Shown: positions 17,642 through 26,092 of the stretch, one piece after another
How the letters are laid out: each line of letters begins with the position of its first letter
Position numbering within the stretch: position 1 is the first letter of the stretch
Source of the DNA: Streptomyces sp. CGMCC 4.7035
GTDB taxonomy: Bacteria; Actinomycetota; Actinomycetes; Streptomycetales; Streptomycetaceae
Length of the DNA stretch: 64,000 nucleotides
NCBI RefSeq assembly: GCF_031583065.1
Contig: NZ_CP134053.1
Coordinates: 1,860,001-1,924,000 of the forward strand
Direction of reading: 5' to 3'
Position numbers and translations under genes: made by a program
Notes under the pieces: generated by a model
What the model saw: the letters and a program-made list of their open reading frames with translations, nothing else
Databases searched by the model: none
Told to the model about the DNA's origin: nothing

Positions 17642-17875
17642 CTACAGATGCACCACCGGGCAGGTCAGGGTGCGGGTGATGCCGTCCACTTGCTGGACCT
17701 TGGCGACCACCATGCGGCCCAGTTCGTCGACGGTGTCGGCCTGGGCGCGCACGATGACGTCGTAGGGACCCGTCACGTCCTCGGCCTGGATGACCCCAGG
17801 GATCTTGCTGATCGTCTCGGCGACGGTCGACGCCTTGCCGACCTCCGTCTGGATCAGGATGTACGCCTGTACCAC
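17642..17875 (-). CDS. Stand-alone Lrp/AsnC ligand-binding (RAM) domain protein
   Basis: This 77-residue protein consists only of the effector-binding alpha/beta domain of Lrp/AsnC regulators: QAYILIQTEVGKASTVAETI, IPGVIQAEDVTGPYDVIVRAQA, and VQQVDGITRTLTCPVVHL. It has no DNA-binding half. GTG 17875 is the natural start. Such stand-alone domains form oligomers and may bind amino acids or modulate full-length Lrp proteins. It is divergent from thiL and lies 20 bases downstream of the DUF3515 start on the same strand, so it may be transcribed with it. Confidence 0.88.
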   Translation of the reverse strand: MVQAYILIQTEVGKASTVAETISKIPGVIQAEDVTGPYDVIVRAQADTVDELGRMVVAKVQQVDGITRTLTCPVVHL

Positions 17876-18081
17876 GGAACCTCCAGGGCGGCCACGAGGA
17901 TCATGTGGGGAGAAGGGACGCCACGGTATCGCGTCGCCGCTCGTCACGGGGAGACCCGCGGGGGCTGTGGCGTGAGCGCCGGGGAACACCGGCGACACAA
18001 GTTGACGGTCGACTCGACCGTACCGAGGACCATGACGGCTCGCGACCGGGCGCGGCAGGCAAGAGAAGGGGACGAACGACG

Positions 18082-19047
18082 ATGAAGGGCACCGTGGGCG
18101 AGCTGGGCGAGTTCGGGCTCATCAGGGAGCTCACCTCCCGGCTCACCACCACCCCGGCGGTCCGGGTCGGCCCCGGCGACGACGCGGCGGTGGTGGCCGC
18201 GCCCGACCGCAGGGTGGTGGCGAGCACCGACATCCTTCTGGAGGGCCGGCACTTCCGCCGCGACTGGTCCACGGCGTACGACGTGGGACGCAAGGCGGCC
18301 GCGCAGAACCTCGCGGACATCGCCGCCATGGGCGCCGTGCCGACCGCGCTGCTGCTCGGTCTGGTCGTCCCCGCCGAACTGCCCGCCGCCTGGCCCACCG
18401 AGATGATGGACGGCCTGCGCGACGAGTGCCAGGTCGCGGGCGCGGCCGTGGTCGGCGGGGACGTCGTGGGCGGCGACACGATCATGATCTCGATCACCGC
18501 GCTCGGCGATCTGCGCAACCACGAGCCCGTCACCCGGGCCGGTGCCCAGCCCGGCGACGTGGTCGCCGTCACCGGCTGGCTGGGCTGGTCCGCGGCCGGG
18601 TACGCGGTGCTCTCCCGCGGCTTCCGCTCGCCGCGCGCGTTCGTCGAGGCGCACCGGCGCCCCGAACCGCCGTACCACGCGGGTCCGGCCGCCGCCGGAC
18701 TCGGCGCCACCGCGATGTGCGACGTCAGCGACGGGCTCATCGCCGACCTCGGCCACATCGCGGAGGCGAGCAAGGTCCGGATCGACATCCGCTCGGGCGC
18801 CATCGACATCCCGTCCCAGATGAACGACATCGGGCAGGCCGTGGGCGTCGACCCCATCCAGTGGGTGCTCACCGGCGGCGAGGACCACGCGATCGTGGCG
18901 ACCTTCCCGCCGGACGTGAAGCTGCCGGCCCGCTGGAAGGTGATCGGCGAGGTGCTCAACCCGTCGGCGCTGCCCCAGGTGACGGTCGACGGGGCCCCGT
19001 GGACCAGCAAGGGCGGCTGGGACCACTTCGGGGACATCGAGGGGTAG
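18082..19047 (+). CDS. thiL: Thiamine-monophosphate kinase
   Basis: This 321-residue PurM-like ATPase phosphorylates thiamine monophosphate to the active pyrophosphate. Features: GELGEFGLIRELTSRL, metal-binding GPGDDAAVVAAPDRRVVASTDILLEGRHF, QNLADIAAMGAVPTALLLGL, VVGGDVVGGDTIMISITALG, CDVSDGLIADLGHIAEAS and TGGEDHAIVATFPP. The ATG at 18082 starts MKGTVGEL. In S. coelicolor I recall thiD as its neighbour; here the AfsR-like and monooxygenase genes lie between thiL and rpmB and no thiD is seen. Confidence 0.96.
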   Translation: MKGTVGELGEFGLIRELTSRLTTTPAVRVGPGDDAAVVAAPDRRVVASTDILLEGRHFRRDWSTAYDVGRKAAAQNLADIAAMGAVPTALLLGLVVPAELPAAWPTEMMDGLRDECQVAGAAVVGGDVVGGDTIMISITALGDLRNHEPVTRAGAQPGDVVAVTGWLGWSAAGYAVLSRGFRSPRAFVEAHRRPEPPYHAGPAAAGLGATAMCDVSDGLIADLGHIAEASKVRIDIRSGAIDIPSQMNDIGQAVGVDPIQWVLTGGEDHAIVATFPPDVKLPARWKVIGEVLNPSALPQVTVDGAPWTSKGGWDHFGDIEG

Positions 19048-19130
19048 GGCGCTCCAGGGGGGCATCTCAGGGGCGGGAGCGCCTGGTTGCCCGGCTGTCC
19101 GGCCGTGGCCGTGCGCCCCGGCCGGTGCCC

Positions 19131-20333
19131 TCACGCCGGGTACTCCGGCAGTTCGATGTCCGTCGCCGCCTTCTCCGTCAGCCGCTTGAAGAAACCGGCG
19201 AGGGGGCGCGAGCTGAGCAGCCGGTACATCCGGTCCCGGCTGCGGATCCGCCACTCGGTCGCCGGGGCGAAGAACGGGCCCGCGTTGCCGGAGATCTTCT
19301 GGCAGCCCTTGGCGAAGTCCCGGATGCGTGCCTCGTACGCGGCGAAGGCCGTGCGGTGGTCGCCGCCGGCGAGGGCGAGTTCGCCGGCCAGCACGTACGA
19401 GCCGACGACCGCCACACCCGTGCCCATACCGCCCATGGTGGCGCCGTACCCGGCGTCCCCGAGCAGCACCACGCGCCCCTTGGTGAGGCGGTCGACATGG
19501 ATCTGGGCGATCGCGTCGAAGTACAGATCGTCGGCGGCCTCCAGGGCCTTGAGCACCGCCGGCGCCTCCCAGCCCATCCCCGCGAACCGCTCGGCGAGGA
19601 TCCTCTTCTGCGCGGTGACGTCCCGGCGGTCGTACGTCAGCCGCTCGGAGCGGAAGACCAGCAGCGCGCCCGCACGGTCCGGGTCGCCGTCGTAGTTGCC
19701 GATGACGACCGCGCGGCCCGGCTCGCTGTAGACGCGTCCGGTGCGGTCCAGGCCCAGGTGGTTGGGGATGTCGAAGCCGGCCACGTAGTGGTCGAAGAAC
19801 CTCAGGTAGCGGGACTCGTCGCCGAAGGCCAGGCTTCGGGTGTGCGAGTGCAGGCCGTCCGCGGCGACGACGAGGTCGAAGCGGCGGGGCGCGCCGCGCT
19901 CGAAGGTGACGTCCACGCCGTCGGTGGTCTCGGTGAGCGTGGCGATGGAGTCGCCGAACACATACTCCACGCGGTCCTTGGTGCGCTCATACATGATCCG
20001 CGCCAGGTCGCCGCGGAAGATCTCCACGTCCCCGCTCATCATCTCGGCGGGCAGGTCGACGCGCGGGGTGCCGTCGGCGCTCACGACGGTCTGCCGACCC
20101 ATGTGGGTCTGGTGGGTGTGGATCTCGTCCCAGATGCCCATCGCGGTCAGGACGGTGCGGTGGACGTGCCCGCGGAAGTCGACGGCGAAGCCGCCCTCAC
20201 GCAGGGCGGGCGCCTTCTCGACGACGGTGACGCGGGCGCCGTACCGGGCGAGGTTCAGGGCGGCGGCGGGTCCGGCGACGCTGGCGCCGGAGACGAGGAC
20301 GTTCAGGTGGCTGAGGTCGTGTGTGTTCGTCAT
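19131..20333 (-). CDS. FAD-dependent aromatic-type monooxygenase
   Basis: This 400-residue flavoprotein has the p-hydroxybenzoate hydroxylase fold. The FAD site is at VLVSGASVAGPAAALNLARYGARVTVVEKA (a GxSxxG variant of GxGxxG). The DG motif is in FDLVVAADGLHSHTR, and the second FAD motif is GRVVLLGDAGYGATMGGMGTGVAVVGSYVLAGEL. The substrate is unknown; tetracycline-degrading and polyketide hydroxylases share this form. It lies 35 bases downstream of the AfsR-like regulator on the same strand and is probably co-transcribed with it, so it may be the regulator's immediate target or part of a small metabolite module. Confidence 0.88.
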   Translation of the reverse strand: MTNTHDLSHLNVLVSGASVAGPAAALNLARYGARVTVVEKAPALREGGFAVDFRGHVHRTVLTAMGIWDEIHTHQTHMGRQTVVSADGTPRVDLPAEMMSGDVEIFRGDLARIMYERTKDRVEYVFGDSIATLTETTDGVDVTFERGAPRRFDLVVAADGLHSHTRSLAFGDESRYLRFFDHYVAGFDIPNHLGLDRTGRVYSEPGRAVVIGNYDGDPDRAGALLVFRSERLTYDRRDVTAQKRILAERFAGMGWEAPAVLKALEAADDLYFDAIAQIHVDRLTKGRVVLLGDAGYGATMGGMGTGVAVVGSYVLAGELALAGGDHRTAFAAYEARIRDFAKGCQKISGNAGPFFAPATEWRIRSRDRMYRLLSSRPLAGFFKRLTEKAATDIELPEYPA

Positions 20334-20368
20334 GGGAAGGAGCTTCGAGGGCGGCGCTGACCGTGCGC

Positions 20369-23300
20369 CTACCGTTCGCTGACCGCCGCTGACCGCAGAC
20401 GTCGTCCCTGGTCGAAGGCCTCCTCATACGCTTCGGGGGACAGCCTTTCGCGCGTTGCCTCCCGGGTGCGTACGACATCGGGGTCGCCCAGGAGCGGCGC
20501 GCCCCGCAGGGCCGTGCCGGCGCCCAGGAGGACGGCCGCGCGCTCGGGGGACTCGGCGACGGACGCCAACGCCTCGGCGGTCTCGGCGAGTTCGAGCACG
20601 CCCGGTCCCTCCGCGGCGAGGCGGGCGGCCTGCCCGAACCAGTCGCGGGCCTCCTCCGCCCGTCCCTCGGCCGCGGCCGTGCGGCCGAGCCCGATGAGGA
20701 TGCGCACGCTCTCGCCGACGCTGAACCAGTTCGCGGCGCACGTCTGAAGGGCCTTTTCGTACTGCACGCGCGCGTGGGCCGTGTCCCCGGAGAGCCGGGC
20801 CAGGTCACCGAGGCCGCGCCGCGCGCTCGCCACCTTGTCGGGGACACCGGCGGCGCGGGCGAGGGCGGCCGACTGCTCGAAGTACGCGGCCGCCGCCTCG
20901 ACGTCGCCGCGGTGCAGCAGTACCACTGCCTTGGAGCGCAGCAGGTCCGCGGTCTCCTCCGGCGCGTCCAGCTCCCGCACGTGGGTCAAGCCCTCGTCCA
21001 GCAGCTCCAGGGCGCGCTCGTGTTCGCCGCGCCAGTCGGCGAAGGCGCCCAGCGGATCGAGACAGTTGGCCATGCCCCAGCGGTCGCCGCTCGCCCGGAA
21101 GCCGGTCAGGGCGCGGGCGAAGCCGGCCTCGGAGGCGGCGGGGCTGCCCGCGAACTGCGCCTGGTAGGCGGACCCCAGGTCCAGCAGCGCGCTGCCCCAC
21201 GGGTCGTCGCCGAGCTGGACGGCCCGCAGTTCCGTGTCCGCGGAGAGCAAAGGGCCCCCGGTGAGCGCCCAGAGGACCATCACGAACGGCAGCCGCAGCG
21301 GCCTGTCCAGAGAACGTATGACCTCGGCCACGCGCGCGATGCGGCCGGGTCCGGCCGGGTCGTCGCCGCGCCCGGTGATCGTGTTCATCGCGCACAGGGC
21401 GTACTCCTCGGCCAGCCCCTCGGGCGGCTCGTCGCCGACGGCCGCGAGCAGCGCGCGGGCGACGGGCTCCTGCTCGCCGTGCGGGCCACGCAGCCGCCAG
21501 AACCAGGACAGATGGGCCATGAGGCGCAAAGCGTCCCTGGGAGCCGTGGAGACGAGGTGGCGCAGGGCCGCGTCCAGGTTGCCGTGCTCCGCGGTCAGCC
21601 GGGCCAGCCAGGGCAACTGCTCGCCACTGCGGAGATACGGCTCCGCCCGCTCGGCCAGCCCCCGGTAGTACGCGGCGTGCGCGTCCCGCAGCCGCTCCTG
21701 CTCGCCCGCCTCCACCAGGCGCTCGGTGGCGAACGCGCGGATGGTCTCCAGCATCCGGTGGCGCCCGTCGGCCACCTCCAGGAACGACTTCTCGGCCAGC
21801 GAGGCCAGCAGGTCCTCCGGATACGGCACCCCGCACACCGCCTCGACCGCGTCGAGCGTGGCGCCCCCGGAGAACACGGACAGCCGACGGGCCAGTTCCC
21901 GCTCCTCCTCGTCCAGCAGGTCCCAGCTCCACTCCACGACCGCACGGAGGGTGCGGTGCCGCGGTGCCTTGGTGCGGTCGCCCCGGGACAGCAGCCGGAA
22001 CCGGTCGCCCAGGCGGTCGGCCAGCTCGTCCGGGGTCAGCGTGCGCAGCCGGGCCGCGGCCAGCTCGATGGCGAGCGGCAGCCCGTCGAGCGCGGCACAG
22101 ACGTCCTCCACGCGCGCGTGCCCCTCGAAACCGGGCCGCACCGCGCGTGCCCGGTCCAGGAAGAGCCGCACGGCGTGCTCGGGCGGCAGCGGCGGCACCG
22201 GGCACAGCACCTCGCCCGTGATCCCCAGGGCCTCGCGTCCGGTCGCCAGGATCCGTACGCCGGGACATGAGCCGAGGACGAGCGCGGCGATCCGCGCCGC
22301 GTCCTCGACGACGTGCTCGCAGTTGTCGAGCACCAGCAGCAGCTCGCGGTCCTCCAGGGCGGCGAGCAGCCGTTCCGTGGCGTCCGTGGCGGGCCCGCGG
22401 AACCCGTCGCGCACGCCGAGCGCGGCGAGAACGGCGTACGGGATACGGGAGCCGTCGGTGACGGGGGCGAGCTCGACCAGGCGGACGTCGGGGGCGGCGG
22501 CGTGAGCGTGCGTGGGGGCGTTTGCGCGGGCGTCCGAAGGGTTCGTGCGAATGTCTGCGGTTGAGGCGGTGCCCCCGCGAGGGGCTGCGTGTGAGGCGGC
22601 TCTCGCGCGATCGTGCGCGGCTGAGGCGGCCCTTGCGTGAGCATGCGCGGCTGAGGCGGTCCCTATGTGAGCGTGTGCCGCCGAGGCGGTCCTCGTGCGA
22701 GGTTCTGCGTCTGCGGTCGCGTTCACGTCGGCGCCCGCGTGAGCGCCGGCGCGGCCCTCGGCATATCTGCGTGCCGCCTCCGTCGCCAGGCGGGTCTTGC
22801 CCGCGCCGCCCGGGCCGGTGAGCGTGACCAGCCGGGTGTCGGGCGCGGCGAGGAACGCGTCGATGCGGGCGAGCTCCGGAGCGCGGCCGATGAAGCGGGT
22901 GAGCTGCGCCGGCAGACGGGCGCCCTGGGCGGGACCCGTGCCGCGCAGAAGCTCCTGGTGGAGGGCGGACAGCTCGGGTGAGGGATCGGTGCCGAGCTCG
23001 TCGGCGAGTGTGCGGCGGGCCTCTTCGTACACCGTGAGCGCCTCGGCGGGCCGTCCGCCCGCGTGCAGGGCCCGCATCAGCAGTTCGTACAGCCGCTCGC
23101 TCAGCGGGTGCGCGGCGAGCAGTTCGCGCAGTTCGGGTATGAGCCCGGCGCCGGAACCGAGGGCGAGATCCGCCTCGACACGGTCCTGTACGGCGGCGAG
23201 CCGCAGCTCTTCGAGGCGGGTGCGCTGGGCCTGGGCGGCGGGAAGGTCGGCGAGGGCCGGGCCGCGCCACAGGGCGAGTGCCTCCCGGAGTGCGGCCGCG

Positions 23301-23659
23301 GCCCCCCGGTGGTCACCGTGGGCGAGGGCCGAGGAGCCCTCGCGGGCGAGCCGCTCGAAGCGGTGGGCGTCCACGGTGTCGGGAGCGACCGGGAGGCGGT
23401 AGCCGGTGGGGGTCGCCTCGATGTCCGTGTGCGGGCTCAGCCGCTTGCGGAGGCGGGAGATCTGCGACTGGAGGGCGTTGGCCGCACCCGCCGGCGGCTC
23501 CTCGCCGTACAGGCCGTCGGTGAGGCGCTCCAAGGAAACGGTCCGCCCGGCGTCGAGGAGCAGCAGCGTCAGGAGGGCACGAGGACGGGGGCCGCCTGGA
23601 TCGAGCGGGGTGTCGTCTTCGGTGCGGACGTCGAGGGGGCCGAGGATGCCGAAGCGCAT
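20369..23659 (-). CDS. AfsR/SARP-like regulator (BTAD, NB-ARC-type ATPase, TPR)
   Basis: This 1096-residue transcriptional activator-like protein has, in order: an OmpR-type winged helix (MRFGILGPLDVRTED to about residue 90), a BTAD bacterial activation domain (VDAHRFERLAREG to about 245), a STAND ATPase with Walker A TGPGGAGKTRLA near residue 280 and Walker B LLLVLDNCEHVVEDA, a winged-helix region, and C-terminal TPR-like helices. AfsR in S. coelicolor has the same order and activates secondary metabolism. Oddly, about 80 low-complexity residues with decapeptide repeats (ASAAHAHAR) sit between Walker A and the next strand. The start is set at MRFGIL; 18 upstream in-frame codons run into the rpmB terminator. 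No biosynthetic cluster lies beside it, only the FAD monooxygenase. Confidence 0.9.
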   Translation of the reverse strand: MRFGILGPLDVRTEDDTPLDPGGPRPRALLTLLLLDAGRTVSLERLTDGLYGEEPPAGAANALQSQISRLRKRLSPHTDIEATPTGYRLPVAPDTVDAHRFERLAREGSSALAHGDHRGAAAALREALALWRGPALADLPAAQAQRTRLEELRLAAVQDRVEADLALGSGAGLIPELRELLAAHPLSERLYELLMRALHAGGRPAEALTVYEEARRTLADELGTDPSPELSALHQELLRGTGPAQGARLPAQLTRFIGRAPELARIDAFLAAPDTRLVTLTGPGGAGKTRLATEAARRYAEGRAGAHAGADVNATADAEPRTRTASAAHAHIGTASAAHAHARAASAAHDRARAASHAAPRGGTASTADIRTNPSDARANAPTHAHAAAPDVRLVELAPVTDGSRIPYAVLAALGVRDGFRGPATDATERLLAALEDRELLLVLDNCEHVVEDAARIAALVLGSCPGVRILATGREALGITGEVLCPVPPLPPEHAVRLFLDRARAVRPGFEGHARVEDVCAALDGLPLAIELAAARLRTLTPDELADRLGDRFRLLSRGDRTKAPRHRTLRAVVEWSWDLLDEEERELARRLSVFSGGATLDAVEAVCGVPYPEDLLASLAEKSFLEVADGRHRMLETIRAFATERLVEAGEQERLRDAHAAYYRGLAERAEPYLRSGEQLPWLARLTAEHGNLDAALRHLVSTAPRDALRLMAHLSWFWRLRGPHGEQEPVARALLAAVGDEPPEGLAEEYALCAMNTITGRGDDPAGPGRIARVAEVIRSLDRPLRLPFVMVLWALTGGPLLSADTELRAVQLGDDPWGSALLDLGSAYQAQFAGSPAASEAGFARALTGFRASGDRWGMANCLDPLGAFADWRGEHERALELLDEGLTHVRELDAPEETADLLRSKAVVLLHRGDVEAAAAYFEQSAALARAAGVPDKVASARRGLGDLARLSGDTAHARVQYEKALQTCAANWFSVGESVRILIGLGRTAAAEGRAEEARDWFGQAARLAAEGPGVLELAETAEALASVAESPERAAVLLGAGTALRGAPLLGDPDVVRTREATRERLSPEAYEEAFDQGRRLRSAAVSER
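22560..22720. repeat. 30-bp periodic minisatellite inside the AfsR-like gene
   Basis: On the plus strand, units such as GCGCGGCTGAGGCGG recur every 30 bases (for example near 22615, 22645 and 22675). They encode decapeptides of the type ASAAHAHARA at about residues 313-366. The period keeps the reading frame, so copy number could vary without breaking the gene. Confidence 0.75.
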
Positions 23660-23699
23660 GCGGCGGATTCTGACAGGCCGTGGCCATCCGGGCACAGCA

Positions 23700-23731
23700 A
23701 AAAGCCGGTCCACGCATGTGGACCGGCTTTT
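23700..23731 (-). terminator. Terminator after rpmB
   Basis: A 14-bp perfect stem (AAAAGCCGGTCCAC at 23700-23713 with 23718-23731) closes on GCAT. On the minus strand, the direction of rpmB, the 3' arm ends in a T run. It also shields the AfsR-like gene from rpmB transcription. Confidence 0.88.
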
Positions 23732-23769
23732 GGCAGCGAACCAGCGGTGGCCGCGCGCTTAACTGGACG

Positions 23770-23955
23770 TCAGCGCGAGACCTTGCCGGCCTTGATGCAC
23801 GAGGTGCAAGCGTTCACGCGCTTCGGCGTCCCGCCCACCACGGTACGCACACGCTGGATGTTCGGGTTCCAGCGGCGGGACGTACGGCGGTGCGAGTGCG
23901 AGATGTTGTTGCCGAAGCCCGGCCCCTTGCCGCAGACGTCGCAGTTGGCAGCCAC
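23770..23955 (-). CDS. rpmB: 50S ribosomal protein L28 (zinc-ribbon form)
   Basis: This 61-residue L28 begins with GTG at 23955 ([20 protein letters not shown]). Two CxxC pairs (CDVC and CTSC) make it the zinc-binding C+ type, rather than the cysteine-free paralogue that Zur induces under zinc starvation in Streptomyces. The basic centre [17 protein letters not shown] contacts rRNA. It is followed by a strong terminator. The 314-bp gap to the next gene upstream holds its promoter and a small 19-bp tandem repeat near 24121-24156. Confidence 0.97.
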   Translation of the reverse strand: MAANCDVCGKGPGFGNNISHSHRRTSRRWNPNIQRVRTVVGGTPKRVNACTSCIKAGKVSR

Positions 23956-24269
23956 GGGTCACTCCAAAGACTTCAGATGCACTTACGGTTGATCCCGGCA
24001 TGCCGGAATCGAGATCATAGGATCTGAGTGGCGTTGCCAGGGGGAAAGCCCGACCTGGATCGGGCAACCGGAGCAGCATACAACGGCTGCGTCCGTACAA
24101 CGAAACTACCATGGCCGCCCCGGGCCTCGCTCCGGCCCCCGGGCCTCGCTCCGGCCTTCGCAGCCCGCACGCCAAGGTTTCCCGCCGGGCGCCCGCCCCG
24201 CCCTCTTCCTGACCGGACCCGCTCTGGGTCTACGCTGCGTCACACGTCCAGCAGTTCAAGGAGGCGCAG

Positions 24270-26042
24270 GTGGCGCAGGTGCCGCAGCCATTGGATGCTC
24301 TCGCGGTGCGCACCTGGTGCGGTCTCGCGCTTCAGGCGCTGGGGCGGGCGCGCGAGGAGATCGACGCGATCAACGTCTATCCCGTGGCCGACGGGGACAC
24401 CGGCACGAATCTCTATCTGACCGTGGAGTCGGCAGCCGCGGCCGTCGAGGCGGTCTTCGCCGGGTACGAGACGGGCGCCGTGACCGGCGCGCGGCGGCCG
24501 ACGCTCGCGGACGCCGTCCGGGCCATGGCGCACGGCGCGCTCATCGGGGCGCGCGGAAACTCCGGGACGATCCTGGCGCAGTTGCTGCGGGGCATGGCCC
24601 AGGTGCTCGCCGCCGACGGTGAGACCGCCCACACCGACGCGCAGGGACTGCGGCTCGCTCTCCGGCGGGCCGCGGACTCCGCGCGCGAGGCCGTCGCACA
24701 TCCCGTGGAGGGCACCGTCCTGAGCGTGGCCTCGGCCGCCGCGGACGCGGTCACCGGCGCCGAGGGCGACTGTGGGTCGGTCGCGCGGGCGGCGTACGAG
24801 GGGGCGCGGGCGGCCCTGGCGGCGACACCCGGGCAGCTGGCCGTCCTGGAGCGCGCCGGTGTGGTCGACGCGGGCGGCCGGGGGCTGGTGGCGGTGCTCG
24901 CGGCGCTGGTGGAGACCTTCACGGGAGAGGCGCCGCGGGCGACCGTTGAGGCAGCGGTCGCGGTCGACGGCTCGGGAGGGGCTCCGCACGCGCGCCTGCA
25001 CGGCGTCACGACGGCCGTGGCCCGAGAGACGGCCATCGCACACCAGAGGACCGCGGCCACGCCCCGGGAGACGACCCCCGCGGCCCAGGAGTGCGTGGAC
25101 GGTGCGGTGGACGGGGCCGGGCCCGCGTACGAGGTGATCTATCTCCTGGAGGCCGACGACGCGGCCGTGGCCCGGCTGCGGGAGCGGCTCGACGTGCTGG
25201 GGGACTCGCTCGTCGTGGTCGGCGGGGACGGGCTGTGGAACGTCCACGTGCACGTCGACGACGCGGGTGCCGCCGTCGAGGCGGGCGTCGAGGCCGGGCG
25301 CCCGTACCGGATCCGGATCACCCACTTCGCCGCCGGTGATGTACACACCGGCGGCGCCGGACGGCCGCCGCGCGAGCGGGCCCAGCGGGCGGTGGTGGCC
25401 GTGGTGCCGGGGGAGGGCCTGGCCGGGCTGTACCAGGAGGCCGGGGCGACCACTGTGCTCGCCCGGGCCGGGGAGCCGCCGGCCAGCGGGGAACTGGTGG
25501 AGGCGGTACGGCGGGCGCACGCGCGCGAGGTGGTGCTGCTGCCGAACGACGCGGATCTGCGCCACACTGCGGCCGCCGCGGCCGAGCAGGCGCGCACGGA
25601 GGGCGTCCGTGTGGCGCTCATCCCGACCCGGTCCGCGGTGCAGGGCATCGCTGCGCTGGCCGTGCACGAGCCGGAGCGGCGCTTCGACGAGGACGTCGTG
25701 GCCATGACGTCGGCGGCCGGCGCGACACGGTACGCCGAAGTGGCGGTCGCGGAACGGCAGTCCTGGACCATGGCCGGCATCTGCCAGGCCGGCGACGTCC
25801 TCGGCCTGATCGACGGCGACGTCGCGGTGATCGGCTCGGACGTCACGGCGGCGGCGGAGACGGTCCTGGACCGCATGCTCGCGGCGGGCGGCGAGATGGT
25901 CACCCTGGTCCTGGGCGACGAGGCCCCGGAGTCCATCGCGGCGCACCTGGAGTCCCGGGTGCGCGAGTCGTACCTGGCGGTCGACACGGTGGTGTACCGG
26001 GGCGGCCGCCAGGGACCGCTGCTGCTGATCGGCGTGGAGTGA
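24270..26042 (+). CDS. DAK2/FakA-like kinase (DhaL plus C-terminal domains)
   Basis: This 590-residue protein resembles FakA, the catalytic subunit of fatty acid kinase, and older DAK-phosphatase annotations. The N-terminal DhaL domain has EEIDAINVYPVADGDTGTNLYLTV (Mg-ADP-binding Asp residues), HGALIGARGNSGTILAQLLRG and VDAGGRGLVAVLAALVE. A linker follows, then an alpha/beta middle region (YEVIYLLEAD, GLWNVHVHVDDAGAAVEAG) and a DegV-like C-terminal part. No FakB is encoded in view. The GTG at 24270 is preceded by AAGGAGG five bases upstream. I recall this gene beside recG in other Streptomyces; here the HSP90-TPR operon separates them. Confidence 0.88.
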   Translation: MAQVPQPLDALAVRTWCGLALQALGRAREEIDAINVYPVADGDTGTNLYLTVESAAAAVEAVFAGYETGAVTGARRPTLADAVRAMAHGALIGARGNSGTILAQLLRGMAQVLAADGETAHTDAQGLRLALRRAADSAREAVAHPVEGTVLSVASAAADAVTGAEGDCGSVARAAYEGARAALAATPGQLAVLERAGVVDAGGRGLVAVLAALVETFTGEAPRATVEAAVAVDGSGGAPHARLHGVTTAVARETAIAHQRTAATPRETTPAAQECVDGAVDGAGPAYEVIYLLEADDAAVARLRERLDVLGDSLVVVGGDGLWNVHVHVDDAGAAVEAGVEAGRPYRIRITHFAAGDVHTGGAGRPPRERAQRAVVAVVPGEGLAGLYQEAGATTVLARAGEPPASGELVEAVRRAHAREVVLLPNDADLRHTAAAAAEQARTEGVRVALIPTRSAVQGIAALAVHEPERRFDEDVVAMTSAAGATRYAEVAVAERQSWTMAGICQAGDVLGLIDGDVAVIGSDVTAAAETVLDRMLAAGGEMVTLVLGDEAPESIAAHLESRVRESYLAVDTVVYRGGRQGPLLLIGVE

Positions 26043-26092
26043 GCCAGAACCACCACCTCCGCGCCCCGCACAGCGGGCACCCGGCGGCACTG

